Assembly: GCA_021186555.1 (NCBI GenBank)
Contig: JAJKFL010000007.1
Coordinates: 26,710,677 to 26,774,676, forward strand
Reading direction: 5' to 3'
Source of the DNA: Reticulitermes speratus
Lineage: Eukaryota > Arthropoda > Insecta > Blattodea > Rhinotermitidae
DNA length: 64,000 nucleotides
This document shows positions 41,952 to 51,382 of this stretch, piece after piece (position 1 is the first letter of the stretch; each line of letters starts with the position of its first letter). The notes below the pieces were generated by a model that was not told the DNA's origin, did no database searches, and saw only the letters and a program-made list of their open reading frames with translations. Both the position numbers and the translations under genes were made by a program.

Positions 41952-41965
41952 ATTATAGGTTATAT

Positions 41966-42187
41966 AAGCTACTTTATTTATAAATCATTACGCCAAAATA
42001 TGTAACATTGTCATAATTATTAGTTTCTTAAAGTTTTTATCTTGTGCCTAGGTTAAGAACCGATGGAATTGGAACTCCACTCCCCCATAACGTGCACAGG
42101 GACAATTTACGTGTAAAATACTATATTTAATATCCATTTGGAATTTATTCTACCGATAAAAACATGACGTCGAGCCCCTATTTAGTT
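41966..42187. other. No feature seen
   Basis: Possible short SINE-A-like word (GGAATTGGAACTCCACTCCC) at about 42065, too little to call. Confidence 0.35.
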
Positions 42188-42415
42188 ATACGTGAGATCT
42201 GCGCTCTTCTGGTATATTACGCAGCGTAGAGTGGTAATTCTATACAGACGTTTCGGGACAACCTATTGGTCCATCTTGAAGGGTTAAGAAGTCCAAGAAG
42301 ATGGGACCGATATGTTGTCCCGAAACGTCCGTACAGAACTACCACTCGACGCTGCGTAATATCCCAGAAGACCGCATATCTCATCTACATCGCGGCGGAA
42401 GCCTGACATCACGCT
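42188..42415. mobile_element. Foldback element with hammerhead-like cores, copy 3
   Basis: Arms GAGATCTGCGCTCTTCTGG / TATTACGCAGCGTAGAGTGG and mirror. Core on the minus strand at about 42247-42290 and on the plus strand at about 42298-42332 (GATGGGACCGATATGTTGTC, CCGAAACGTCCG). The right arm keeps the GGCGGAAGCCTGACATCA tail. Confidence 0.75.
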
Positions 42416-42510
42416 CAGTTGTACGTGTTTGGGTCAGTCTTATGTATTATAAATTTGTGTGTATTGTACCTTCTTATTTAATTGCCAAATTGGTAACCAA
42501 AATCCTTGCT

Positions 42511-42689
42511 GTTTGTATGTATGTATGTATGTATGTATGTATGTATGTGTGTATGTATGTATGTGTGTATGTATGTATGTATGTATGTATGTATGTATGT
42601 ATGTGTGTATGTATGTATGTATGTGTGTATGTATGTATGTATGTGTGTATGTATGTATTTATGTATGTATGTATGTATGTGTGTATGTA
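42511..42689. repeat. (TATG)n microsatellite, left part
   Basis: Tetranucleotide array with scattered TGTG variants. The mariner element separates it from 44022-44722. Frames reading MYVCMYVC or IHTYIHTY are artefacts. Confidence 0.95.
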
Positions 42690-44021
42690 CGAGGTCTGTC
42701 CAAAAAGTATCCGACCTTGGGCCGGGAAAAAAAAGTTCTGTATCTGGGTGGTTACAATACCTAATCCCCTTCAAAGTAGGCCCCTTGTGACTCCACACAC
42801 TTAGCCCAGCGGTCCTTCCATCGCTGGAAGCAATTCTGGAAGGCTTGTTTTGGAATGGTGTGCAGCTGCGCCGTCGCGTTCTGTATGATGTCCTCGCGGC
42901 TGTCAAAACGGGAGCCTTTTAGCGGTGTCTTCAATCTCGGGAACAGCCAGAAATCACAAGGAGCCATGTCAGGAGAGTAGGGAGCCTGGCGAACCTGCGG
43001 AATGCCGTGCTTAGCCAGGAAACCCTGGATCAGGTGCGATGAATGAGCTGGGGCATTGTCATGATTGGGCTGCCAGTTGCGTGCGTCCCACAGCTCCGGT
43101 CTCTTGCGCCAAACTGCATCACGAAGATGACGGAGGACTTCTTGGTAGTACTCCTTATTAACAGTTTGGCCTAGTGGTGCGTACTCATGATGCACAACAC
43201 CCCGGTAATCGAAGAAAACAGTCAGTATCACCTTCACATTGCTCCGAACGTGTCGTGCTTTTTTGGGACTCGGGGATGTTGGATGCTTCCATTGTGACGA
43301 CTGGACCTTGGTTTCCGGGTCATATCCGTACACCCACGACTCGTCACCAGTGATCACAGTCTTCAGGAACTCAGGATCCCTGTTGGCGCACTCCAGCATG
43401 TCCTGCGCGACCTCAAGGCGGAGTTGTTGCTGCTCCGGCGAAAGCAGCTTGGGCACAAATTTTGCCGCCACTCTTCGCATGCCCACATCCTCAGTTAAAA
43501 TCGTGTTTGCGGAACCTCTGCTGATCCCAACCTCATCAGCAATTTCCCGGACGGTCAAACGACGGTCCTCCATGATCAATGTCCGCACTTTGTCAATGAC
43601 ATCAGGATTTCGGCTCGTTGACGGTCTCCCGGAACGCTGGTCACTGTCCGCCGACATGCGGCCATCTTTAAAGCGGTTGAACCACTCTTTAATTTGAGTG
43701 ACCCCCATTGCATCATCACCGAAAGCCTGCTGAATTTTGCGGATTGTTTCCGCTTGGGTATCCCCAAGTTTCTGACAAAACTTGATGCAGTATCGCTGCT
43801 CCAAACATTCTGTCATCTTGAGCGAAACTAGAATGCGACGAACACGTGTTACACCACTTCGTTATCTGGTAGCGACAGACGCATCCGGCGGTGTTGCGAG
43901 GCAGCAAAAAATCACGCATGCGCATGAAAGTCCCTTCTACCACTACGCTCAGTTTCCCCACCCTTTCGCCATTACTTACCGCGGGAAAAAATATAGTCGG
44001 ATACTTTTTGGACAGCCCTCG
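42690..44021. mobile_element. Complete mariner transposon (1,332 bp)
   Basis: Left end CGAGGTCTGTCCAAAAAGTA and right end (complement) CGAGGGCTGTCCAAAAAGTA are followed on both sides by TCCGAC: 26-bp inverted repeats with one mismatch. TA is duplicated at 42688-42689 and 44022-44023. Length, ends and TA target are typical of mariner. It contains one intact gene with about 70 bp of 3' and 205 bp of 5' untranslated sequence. Ends, target duplication and gene are all intact, so this looks like a recent insertion. Confidence 0.95.
42761..43816 (-). CDS. Mariner transposase, 351 residues, intact
   Basis: Binds the element's inverted repeats and cuts and pastes it into TA sites in the nucleus. An N-terminal HTH of the Mos1/SETMAR type spans about residues 8-52 (FGDDAMGVTQIKEWFNRFKD), followed by a basic Q-R-S-G-R-P-S turn and a second HTH around 85-110 (LTVREIADEVGISRGSANTI). 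The linker has KFVPKLLS (119-126) in place of the usual WVPHEL. The catalytic domain has Asp158 (TGDESW), Asp253 (HDNAPAH) and Asp288 in YSPDMAPCDFW. The last two are separated by 34 residues, the DD34D signature of mariner. Length equals the family norm (about 345-350) and there is no stop or frameshift, so it may still be functional. TAG stop at 42763-42761. Subfamily not assigned. Confidence 0.97.
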   Translation of the reverse strand: MTECLEQRYCIKFCQKLGDTQAETIRKIQQAFGDDAMGVTQIKEWFNRFKDGRMSADSDQRSGRPSTSRNPDVIDKVRTLIMEDRRLTVREIADEVGISRGSANTILTEDVGMRRVAAKFVPKLLSPEQQQLRLEVAQDMLECANRDPEFLKTVITGDESWVYGYDPETKVQSSQWKHPTSPSPKKARHVRSNVKVILTVFFDYRGVVHHEYAPLGQTVNKEYYQEVLRHLRDAVWRKRPELWDARNWQPNHDNAPAHSSHLIQGFLAKHGIPQVRQAPYSPDMAPCDFWLFPRLKTPLKGSRFDSREDIIQNATAQLHTIPKQAFQNCFQRWKDRWAKCVESQGAYFEGD

Positions 44022-44722
44022 TATGTATGTATGTATGTATGTATGTATGTATGTATGTTTGTATGTATGTGTGTAAGTATGTGTATGTATGCATGTATGT
44101 ATGTATGTACGTATGTATGTATGTATGTGTGTATGTATGTATGTATGTATGTGTGTATGTATGTATGTATGTATGTATGTATGTATGTTTGTATGTATGT
44201 ATGTTTGTATGTATGTGTGTAAGTATGTGTATGTATGCATGTATGTATGTATGTACGTTTGTATGTATGTACGTATGTATGTATGTATGTATGTATGTAT
44301 GTGTGTATGTATGTATGTATGTATGTATGTATGTTTGTATGTATGTGTGTAAGTATGTGTATGTATGCATGTATGTATGTATGTACGTTTGTATGTATGT
44401 ACGTTTGTATGTATGTATGTATGTATGTATGTATGTGTGTATGTATGTATGTATGTGTGTATGTATGTGTATGTATGCATGTATGTGTGTGTATGTATGT
44501 ATATGTTTATGTATGTATGTGTGTATGTATGTATGTATTTATGTGTGTATGTATGTATGTATGTGTGTATGTATGTGTATGTATGCATGTATGTGTGTGT
44601 ATGTATGTATATGTTTATGTATGTATGTGTGTATGTATGTATGTATTTATGTGTGTATGTATATTTGTGTGTATGTATATTTGTGTGTATGTATATTTGT
44701 GTGTATGTATGTATTTATACAT
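44022..44722. repeat. (TATG)n microsatellite, right part
   Basis: About 700 bp of TATG repeats with higher-order variants (TGTGTAAGTATGTGTATGTA recurs at about 44072, 44214 and 44345). The period of about 132-140 bp between these suggests block duplications on top of slippage. All long frames are artefacts. Confidence 0.95.
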
Positions 44723-45598
44723 TATGTATTGTGTTTACGGTGCGGAACAGAAACTGTGTTATTGAAATTGCGTCAGATACTCGCACTCTTGCATAGGGGT
44801 CAGTCGAGTATTGAGTCAGTTACGTCAGCATCACTAACCGCAGGTGTCATTAACCTTTAAGCTAAATCTTTAATGAAAGCCGATCTGTTTCTTAATAATA
44901 CGGAGCTGTAGATTTTACCACAGGCACAATAAGAGAACTGGTTCTCGTATCGTGGAAAGGAGTAATATACAAGCACTATGGACCGGCACTCTGCCATCTG
45001 ACATACATTTACTTTGTTCTTGTTTCATTTTCATTATTATTGTCATTATTATTATTATTATATTAATAGACTGAGTATCTAATAAAATAAGACAATTTAA
45101 CACGTTTCGTAAGCACTGTTTCCCATATGTTGTGACTATCGAATGATAAATGAGCTTTTGTTAATGTAGGCTGTGAGTTGTTAAGGCAGATGCAGAATAA
45201 GCAGGCACCGAGGATACCATCATGAGTTTGCTTCGAGCTATAAGTGATGATGAGCGGTTTGTTGGGGGGGGGGGGGGGGGCAGCTGGTAGCAACCAGACT
45301 GCATGGCGCTCGCTGTACTGTCACTTTCATAAACACGGGCCTTCCTTTGTTCAGTAGCCTGTGTATACGCGTGTTTAACCCTTTCGAGGCTGATTTTTTT
45401 AAATCGCATATGGCTCTCAACATGTTTATAGTGGAATATATTGTTACTTGGACAGAATACTGTGGATCTTAAGTGCCTGACAACAATGTAGGCCCTGATG
45501 ATAAAAATATTTGTATCTCAGGAAGATAAAATAAGTAATATAGGATATTATGTAAAGTGTAACTAAGTGACTTATGTATGTCCTGTAGTAGTGTTGTA
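44723..45598. other. No gene supported; G homopolymer
   Basis: Run of 17 G at 45264-45280; (ATT)n at about 45040-45062. Nothing else recognised. Confidence 0.45.
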
Positions 45599-46190
45599 GC
45601 CGGGATAGCGTAGTCGGTATTGTGACAGGGCTACGGGGTGGACAACTGATCAGTCTTGATACCATTACCGGCAGGGCGAAGAGATTTCTTCCCTTCTCTG
45701 TACTGTCCAGACCGGCTCTGTGGTCCATACAGCTTCCTACTCAATGGGTAGCAGGGGCTCTTTCCTGGGGGGCAAAGCGGCTGCGGCGTGAAACTTACCA
45801 TTCGCGTCCATCTATTGCCGAAGTTAAGAATGAATGGAACTATACCTCTATTACTCCGCATGCCTTCGTGGCGTGGACGGGGAAAACTTCACCTTCGCCT
45901 TCTTTTTTTTTTTTCCTATGGCTCGACAGCCCTATATGGGCCTGGGCCTCCTCGTTTCGTCGAGACTTTTCGATCACACACATTTGAAACAAACCACAGT
46001 CGGTAGGACTCCTCTGGACGAGTGACCAGCCCGTCGCAGAGACCTCTACCTGACAACACACAACACTCACAAGAGACAGACATCCATGCCCCCGGTGGGA
46101 TTCGAACCCACGATCCTAGTAAGCGAGCGGCCGAAGACCCACGCCTTAGACCGCACGGCCACTGGGATCGGCCACCTTCGCCTTTACGTG
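45599..46190 (+). mobile_element. SINE-A copy interrupted by SINE-B
   Basis: SINE-A from GCCGGGATAGCGTAGTCGG (45599) to its tail GGGGAAAACTTCACCTTCG, which is duplicated by the SINE-B insertion and continues at 46173-46190. Confidence 0.9.
45902..46172 (-). mobile_element. SINE-B nested in SINE-A
   Basis: Perfect 12-bp direct repeat CACCTTCGCCTT at 45890-45901 and 46173-46184, both made of SINE-A tail. Full-length copy with long A-tail (poly-T at 45903-45914). Confidence 0.95.
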
Positions 46191-46570
46191 ACAGAAATTT
46201 GGATGTTAATAAATGTAGCTAATGAAATGGCAATAAACAAGAAAGCATTTTTTCGTAAGTTGTAACCGAATACCTTCCAAATAACGGAATCGTTGGCGCT
46301 TGGCCGGCCCTTGTAGGCCTACTTACACGTAACTGATGAACAGCAGATATACATAGTATTGCGTAGAGGGGCATTTCAAGTATACAGCGTATAGAAAATA
46401 TTGTAAATAAATGCTACAGTTAAAGCTGTGATCTGTACTACCTTTTTGGATAACCGTGAAGATGTGTCTGCCGAATTCCATGGGGTCACATCCCAGACGA
46501 TACTACGGCCCATATCACCGCTGTGAGAGCCTTACATCTCACCTGTCTCATTCCAATTACGAATTTTAAA
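46191..46570. other. No feature seen
   Basis: Nothing recognised. Confidence 0.35.
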
Positions 46571-46988
46571 CGCACGGCCGTCATAGTGTAAACGCACGGC
46601 CGTCATAGTGTAAACGCACGGCCTTCATAGTGTAAACGCACGACCGTCATAGTGCAAACGCACGGCCGTCATAGTGTAAACGCACGGCCTTCATAGTGTA
46701 AACGCACGGCCGTTATAGTGTAAACGCACGGCCTTCATAGTGTAAACGCACGGCCGTCATAGTGTAAACGCAAGGCCGTCATAGTGTAAACGCACGGCCG
46801 TCATAGTGTAAACGCACGGCCGTCATAGTGTAAACGCACGGCCGTCATAGTGTAAACGCACGGCCGTCATAGTGTAAACGCACGGCCGTCATAGTGTAAA
46901 CGCAAGGCCGTCATAGTGTAAACGCAAGGCCGTCATAGTGTAAACGCACGGCCGTCATAGTGTAAACGCACGGCCGTCATAGTGTAAA
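46571..46988. repeat. 22-bp GC-rich minisatellite, 19 units
   Basis: Unit CGCACGGCCGTCATAGTGTA plus AA, highly uniform; variants are GGCCTT for GGCCGT, CAAGG for CACGG and one CGACC. Each unit carries the palindrome CGGCCG in an otherwise AT-rich flank. Units are strictly contiguous with no spacers. Confidence 0.95.
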
Positions 46989-46994
46989 ATTAAG

Positions 46995-47170
46995 ACAAAA
47001 GTAAAATTATCCTTGTCCATGAGGGAATAGATAGAGCTCCACTAATTCTTAACGAGATGGGGGTGATTTGTCAGCGTCACGCCCCGGCCGCTTTACTCCC
47101 AAGGGAAAAGCCCCCTGTACCCATTGAATAGAAGGTTGGGTCGGCCCCAGAACCCGTCTGGATGCTTTGG
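46995..47170 (-). mobile_element. SINE-A copy, head missing
   Basis: Complement gives GGGGCGTGACGCTGACAAAT, CTCGTTAAGAATTAGTGG and the tail AAGGATAATTTTAC. It abuts the minisatellite. Confidence 0.75.
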
Positions 47171-48194
47171 AGAATGGTAAATCGATAAGTTCCAGTTGAT
47201 ATTTGCGTAAAGTATTGGTTATGTTTTACCGATAGGGACCAATACAACATTCGACCCGTAGATTTTAACATAAAGTCCCTCATGTCAAATTTAATATAAA
47301 TTATTTCAATACTTTCGAAGACGTGACTTGCAGACTAATGTGTAAGAACTGGTGTTATGTGTCTATTTTGGGTTCATTTCATGCTTGTTATGCGAAGAAC
47401 TTACGACGAATTTACCGCAGGATAGTGTCAAGGCAGAGCACTTCCTAAGTTTCCAAACACTATAGCATAGGTCCAGTTGATATGATGCCAGTTTCCCACG
47501 TGTTCCGAAACTTCCTTGAATGTTTCATCTCACTCCAGCATTACCCTACTGTTCTTCATTATTTACCTCTCTCTTTCTTCTTCTTTCTTTCTTTCGCAAG
47601 CATCTTTTTTATATATATGGCTCTCTTCGTCTTTACAAGACTAGGTTCATGACCATGGACGGTTCCCAATGAATCTTCCAAGCGTTCTATAATACTGCCT
47701 AATATCATGAGGCTCTTTGCTGGGGTTAATATGTTACTGGTAAATGTGCCTAACGCCAATTCGGCAAATCCGCCCGTTACTGCTAAAAGAACAGGGTAGA
47801 CCTGGCGCCAGAAATCGTAGGTGCCTGAGTAGAAGAGGAGAAGACGAGATAAATCAGTAATGTGGTGGGGGTAACTAAGCGTGCAAGACGTAAATGTTAT
47901 ATTGCTGTAATTTAAATTGTAGTATAATCGTTACTATTTGACGATTTGTTGTCCCGAAGGCAAAGAGTAAACTGATCTGCTTCACCTCTCTGCGCATCTT
48001 TTGACGAAGTGGACTTGTCCGTCTGCGTCACTCCGCCCCTCCCCCCCCCCCCAAACAGAAAGTCGTTCTGAACTTATGCCACCTCTTGTGGCATGCCGTA
48101 TAATAGGCCACGATCGCGTGCCTCCACATCTTTCCAAACCTATCATTCAAATTTACCCTTTGGTTTTGTGTTATATAATTTATTCAGTTGATAA
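47171..48194. other. No gene supported; C homopolymer
   Basis: C-run of 12 at 48041-48052 and a (CTTT)n tract at about 47575-47595. Nothing else recognised. Confidence 0.45.
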
Positions 48195-48790
48195 GAGTAT
48201 AAGGAAGAAGAAAAATACATACAGGTTTTGGTGGGGAAATCTGAAGGAAAGAGACTATTGGAAGACCTAGGCATAGATGGGTGGATAATATTAAGAAATA
48301 GGCTGGAAGGCTATGGTATTGATTAATGTGGCTGATCTTAAGGCAAACTGGAGGGCTCTGATGACAATGTTAATCAAACTTTAGGTTCCAGAAAACGTAA
48401 GGTTCTTCCTATGCATGCCTTGAAGGCATGTAGGGGAGTAGAGGTATAGCTCTACTTATTCTTATTATTGGCACTAGATGGAGGGAAGTAGTCAAGTTCA
48501 CGCCCCGGCCGCTTTACCTTAGAGGAAAGAACTGCGAATACCCATTGAATAGGAGGCTGGGTGGGCCCCAGAGCCGGTCTGGACGTGTTGGAGAAGAGCA
48601 GAATCTCTTGTCCATGCTGGTAATCGAACCCCGGATTGTCCAGCACATAGAATAGTCACTAAACTGACTACGCTATTCCGGCTCGGTTTCCATAAAGTGC
48701 GGGGCGCGGGGGGGGGGGGGGGGGGGAGTTGTTGACTTGCTGAGGAACTACTAGCTTTTCCTTAGAAGGACTCTGCTCTATGTAATTGGT
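48195..48790 (+). pseudogene. Retrotransposon 3' end interrupted by SINE-A
   Basis: GTTTTGGTGGGGAAATCTGA, GACCTAGGCATAGATGGG and CTTTAGGTTCCAGAAAACG belong to the 63052-type tail. The final UTR (TTGACTTGCTGAGGAACTAC, GAAGGACTCTGCTCTATG) resumes after the SINE at about 48688. G-run of 19 at 48708-48726. Confidence 0.75.
48416..48684 (-). mobile_element. SINE-A, near full length
   Basis: Minus strand from GCCGGAATAGCGTAGTCAG through B box CGGGGTTCGATTACC to the body. Flanks TAGGTTCCAGAAAACG and CGGTTTCCATAAAGTG could be a diverged target duplication. Confidence 0.85.
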
Positions 48791-49504
48791 TTGTTTCTTT
48801 GTTGGTTGGTAAGGCGAGAAGAGTGTTTTATTTGGTCATGAAGAAGCAGCAGTTGCGATTGAGCAGATTAACAGAACAAGCATTTTTTCTCTCTCTTTTT
48901 AAGACTGGATTTTATTCATATTAACTTCTCCTCTTCCTAATACAAGCGAGGCACGAGTTATAAGATATCGAACACGGCCGATTGTCAGAAGGGCCGTCAC
49001 GATCCTAGCCAGAGAACCAGCTGTCGGGTACCATCCGTGATGAACAAGAAGTCTTTATCAGGTTCGCCGCCGATATAGGAAATGAAATATGGACTATGGT
49101 TAATATCGCGCTTGTTGTGGCTTTTATGTCTTATCATGCTGACTCTCACATTTTCGGACGAGGCGTTTTTTTTTTTTGTACGTGGAGTAGATTTAATCAG
49201 ATGTAGCCTTTTGAGGACTATGCCCGATATAGCATATCGTAAAGGGGATAGCCATCTGCGGTTTTTTGTACCCCTGCGCTGCGCTAAAAATCTAGTCTTG
49301 TCTTAGGTGAGCCGAAGTTAGGACAGGTGGTAACAAGGCCAAGGTTCGAACCGGGTCCTTTCGGAACACAATCCTATAACTATCACAGTCATCTCGGAAG
49401 AAAATCTGTCCTGTTCATTAAACATCGCATGTATACTGAACGTGTCGATTGTTTGAGAAGGTTGCTGTACCCACAAAACCAACTACGAAGAAATGGTAAA
49501 TAAT
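48791..49504. other. No gene supported
   Basis: Nothing recognised. Confidence 0.4.
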
Positions 49505-49505
49505 A

Positions 49506-49784
49506 CAGGGTGGCGCAAAAGTTACTACACACTCCAAATTTAACATGTTGCCTGTAGGACTTCTGCGCCACTCTGTATATTTTTTTTTACCGTGAATACT
49601 GTGGAAGCAGGTTTCTCCGAAACGTATCTATTAAATTACTACACGGCGTCACATCTCAGCGTCCAGAATTCTTCATTTTTTTAATACTTTCACGATAACA
49701 TACAGACAAGCGCAAAAGTAATTTGACGCTGGATGCAACATGTTAAACACCGAGTGTCACGTAACTTTTACGCCACTCCGTGTA
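49506..49784. mobile_element. TA-flanked MITE cluster, CAGGGTGGCGCAAAAG ends
   Basis: A 70-bp foldback (49506-49575) with ends CAGGGTGGCGCAAAAGT and complement CAGAGTGGCGCAGAAGT lies between TA dinucleotides. A third, inverted end (ACTTTTACGCCACTCCGTG then TA) lies at 49765-49784, and GACAAGCGCAAAAGTAAT at about 49706 looks like another. Probably one short derivative plus pieces of a longer relative. Confidence 0.55.
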
Positions 49785-50359
49785 ATTTCAAATCTGTATA
49801 ACGCCATAAAGATTTTGCGTTAGGCGTAAGGTGTGGGCGCTGGCAAGACACGATATAGTCGTTTGTGCTTTGAAACACGACCTGAAGCCAGTCTAGAAGC
49901 GTCGAGGCATGTCTCCTGGAAAGGGATGTTGTAACAGTGACGTAGATAAGGCTGTCACAGGCCGTGCATCACGGGGGGGGGGGGGGGGGGGGCAAACGTA
50001 CAGAAGACTAAAATTTGTTGTTGGGGGTTTTCTGACTGGATTTCGTTCTTCTGACAGAAGGCAGTATTCTGGATCCCTGTTATGAGATCTGGGAGTAACT
50101 TCGCCAGTAATTATAGGGGGTGAGGTTGTTCGATTATCGCGTCACTGGCGGCCCCGATCGGTTTTATACGCTGATTGGTAATGAACTTTGTTGAACACTT
50201 TGTCATTAAAGATTTTCCGATATTTAATAAATGGAACAGATTACAGTGTCATGAGATAAGCAGAGATAACAAATGGGATACGTTAAATATGGGTAATACC
50301 ACAGGGTATTAAAAAATAAAAGTTATGTTCATGGCGGTCTTTAGGGCAGATTGAATATG
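49785..50359. other. No gene; G homopolymer
   Basis: G-run of 20 at 49973-49992. Nothing else recognised. Confidence 0.45.
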
Positions 50360-50372
50360 GAAAATTAACGTT

Positions 50373-50641
50373 TTTTTTAAGTCGTCCTCTTCTACCTACT
50401 CCGGTTTTCCCGTTTCAGTGTCGAGGTTTCTAATTTCTTTTGATCACACTGAGAGACACACCACAGTCGGTAGGACTCCTCTGGACGAGGGATCGGCTCG
50501 TCGCAGAGGCCTCTACCTGACAACAACACACAGCACTCACAAGAGACAAACATCCATGCCCCCGGTGGGATTCGAACCCACGATCCTAGCAAGCGAGCGG
50601 CCAAAGACCCACGCCTTAGACCGCACGGCCACTGGATCGGC
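50373..50641 (-). mobile_element. SINE-B variant with a LINE-type 3' tail
   Basis: Direct repeat GAAAATTAAYGTT at 50360-50372 and 50642-50654. The head and body are SINE-B, but the 3' end, read on the minus strand, is AACCTCGACACTGAAACGGG, then CCGGAGTAGGTAGAAGAGGA and CGACTTAAAA. The retrotransposon fragment at 10672-10936 ends AACCTCGACACCGGAAGG, TAGAAGAGGACGACTAAG. The usual SINE-B end (GGGCTGTCGAGCC) is absent. Confidence 0.85.
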
Positions 50642-50885
50642 GAAAATTAATGTTAATGATCAAAAATCTCTTATTCCATGGTCCTGTTTCTAAAATTCGA
50701 CGTAATAAAATATATGAATCGCTGAGCTTATACTGTCACTGATTGCTGTTTTCATTCAATCTGTAGGTATGACCATACCGAAACACGTAGCGAAATAAGT
50801 AGAAACAAGGTTGCACTCCACTGAAATATGTAGCGAAATATATCGTGATTGTATTATTTCACCACTGTGTCATTACACTGAAGAT

Positions 50886-51034
50886 CAGGGGTGCACACAG
50901 CCCGAGCGACCAAATTTTGTACGGTGGAGCATAATATTTGTGGGTCCTCAGTATGGAACTTGCTTTGTGTCAGCCTTCTGGTCCCTGGAATTTTGAGGTG
51001 GCTCCTAGATCTTTGGAACATCTGTAAACCCCTG
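50886..51034 (+). mobile_element. hAT-like MITE (149 bp)
   Basis: Ends CAGGGGTGCACACAGCC and complement of GTAAACCCCTG. Flanking octamers CTGAAGAT and TCGAAGAT match at 6 of 8. Interior GTGGGTCCTCAGTATGGAAC is shared with 60727-60890. Confidence 0.75.
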
Positions 51035-51051
51035 TCGAAGATTAATAATTG

Positions 51052-51090
51052 AATAACACTTTTCGAATTCTTAGTAGTCATCATCAGATC
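51052..51090 (-). ncRNA. Hammerhead-like relic, copy 10
   Basis: Minus strand: GAU, CUGAUGA, U, an irregular 15-nt stem II, GAAA, AGUGUU, AUU. The box and GAAA are perfect, but stem II has only two closing pairs and stem III is not palindromic. Confidence 0.4.
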
Positions 51091-51108
51091 GACACGTCTT
51101 TGATTGTT

Positions 51109-51372
51109 TTTTTTTTCCAATGGCTCGACAGCCCCTTGGGGGCCTAAGCCGCCTCATGTTTCGAGGCTTCACGATCACACTTTTTAGACACACCACACTC
51201 GGTAGGACTCCTCTGGATAAGTGATCAGGCCGATGCAGAGACCTCTACCTGACAACACACAACACTCACAAGAGACAGACATCCATGCCCTAAGTGGGAT
51301 TCGAACCCACAATCCCAGTAAGCGAGCGGCCGTAGACCCACGCCTTAGACCGCGCGGCCACAGGGATCGGCG
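51109..51372 (-). mobile_element. SINE-B copy with 10-bp target duplication
   Basis: TTTGATTGTT at 51099-51108 and 51373-51382. Full length with A-tail. Confidence 0.9.
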
Positions 51373-51382
51373 TTTGATTGTT

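Noticed and set aside
42301-44860. Long open frames rich in MYVC, IHTY or YVCMYV on both strands
   Set aside because: They are translations of the (TATG)n microsatellite. Every frame of such an array is open and none has other coding features.
46571-46988. CRISPR-like array
   Set aside because: Units are contiguous with no unique spacers, the sequence is from an animal genome, and no cas genes are present. The same applies to 52011-53592.
50755-50795. Hammerhead-like GGUAUGACCAUACCGAAACACGUA region (split in copying)
   Set aside because: Stem II and GAAA are present, but the CUGANGA box reads CUGUAGG and no stem I pairs. It may be a relic, but not enough to list as a motif.
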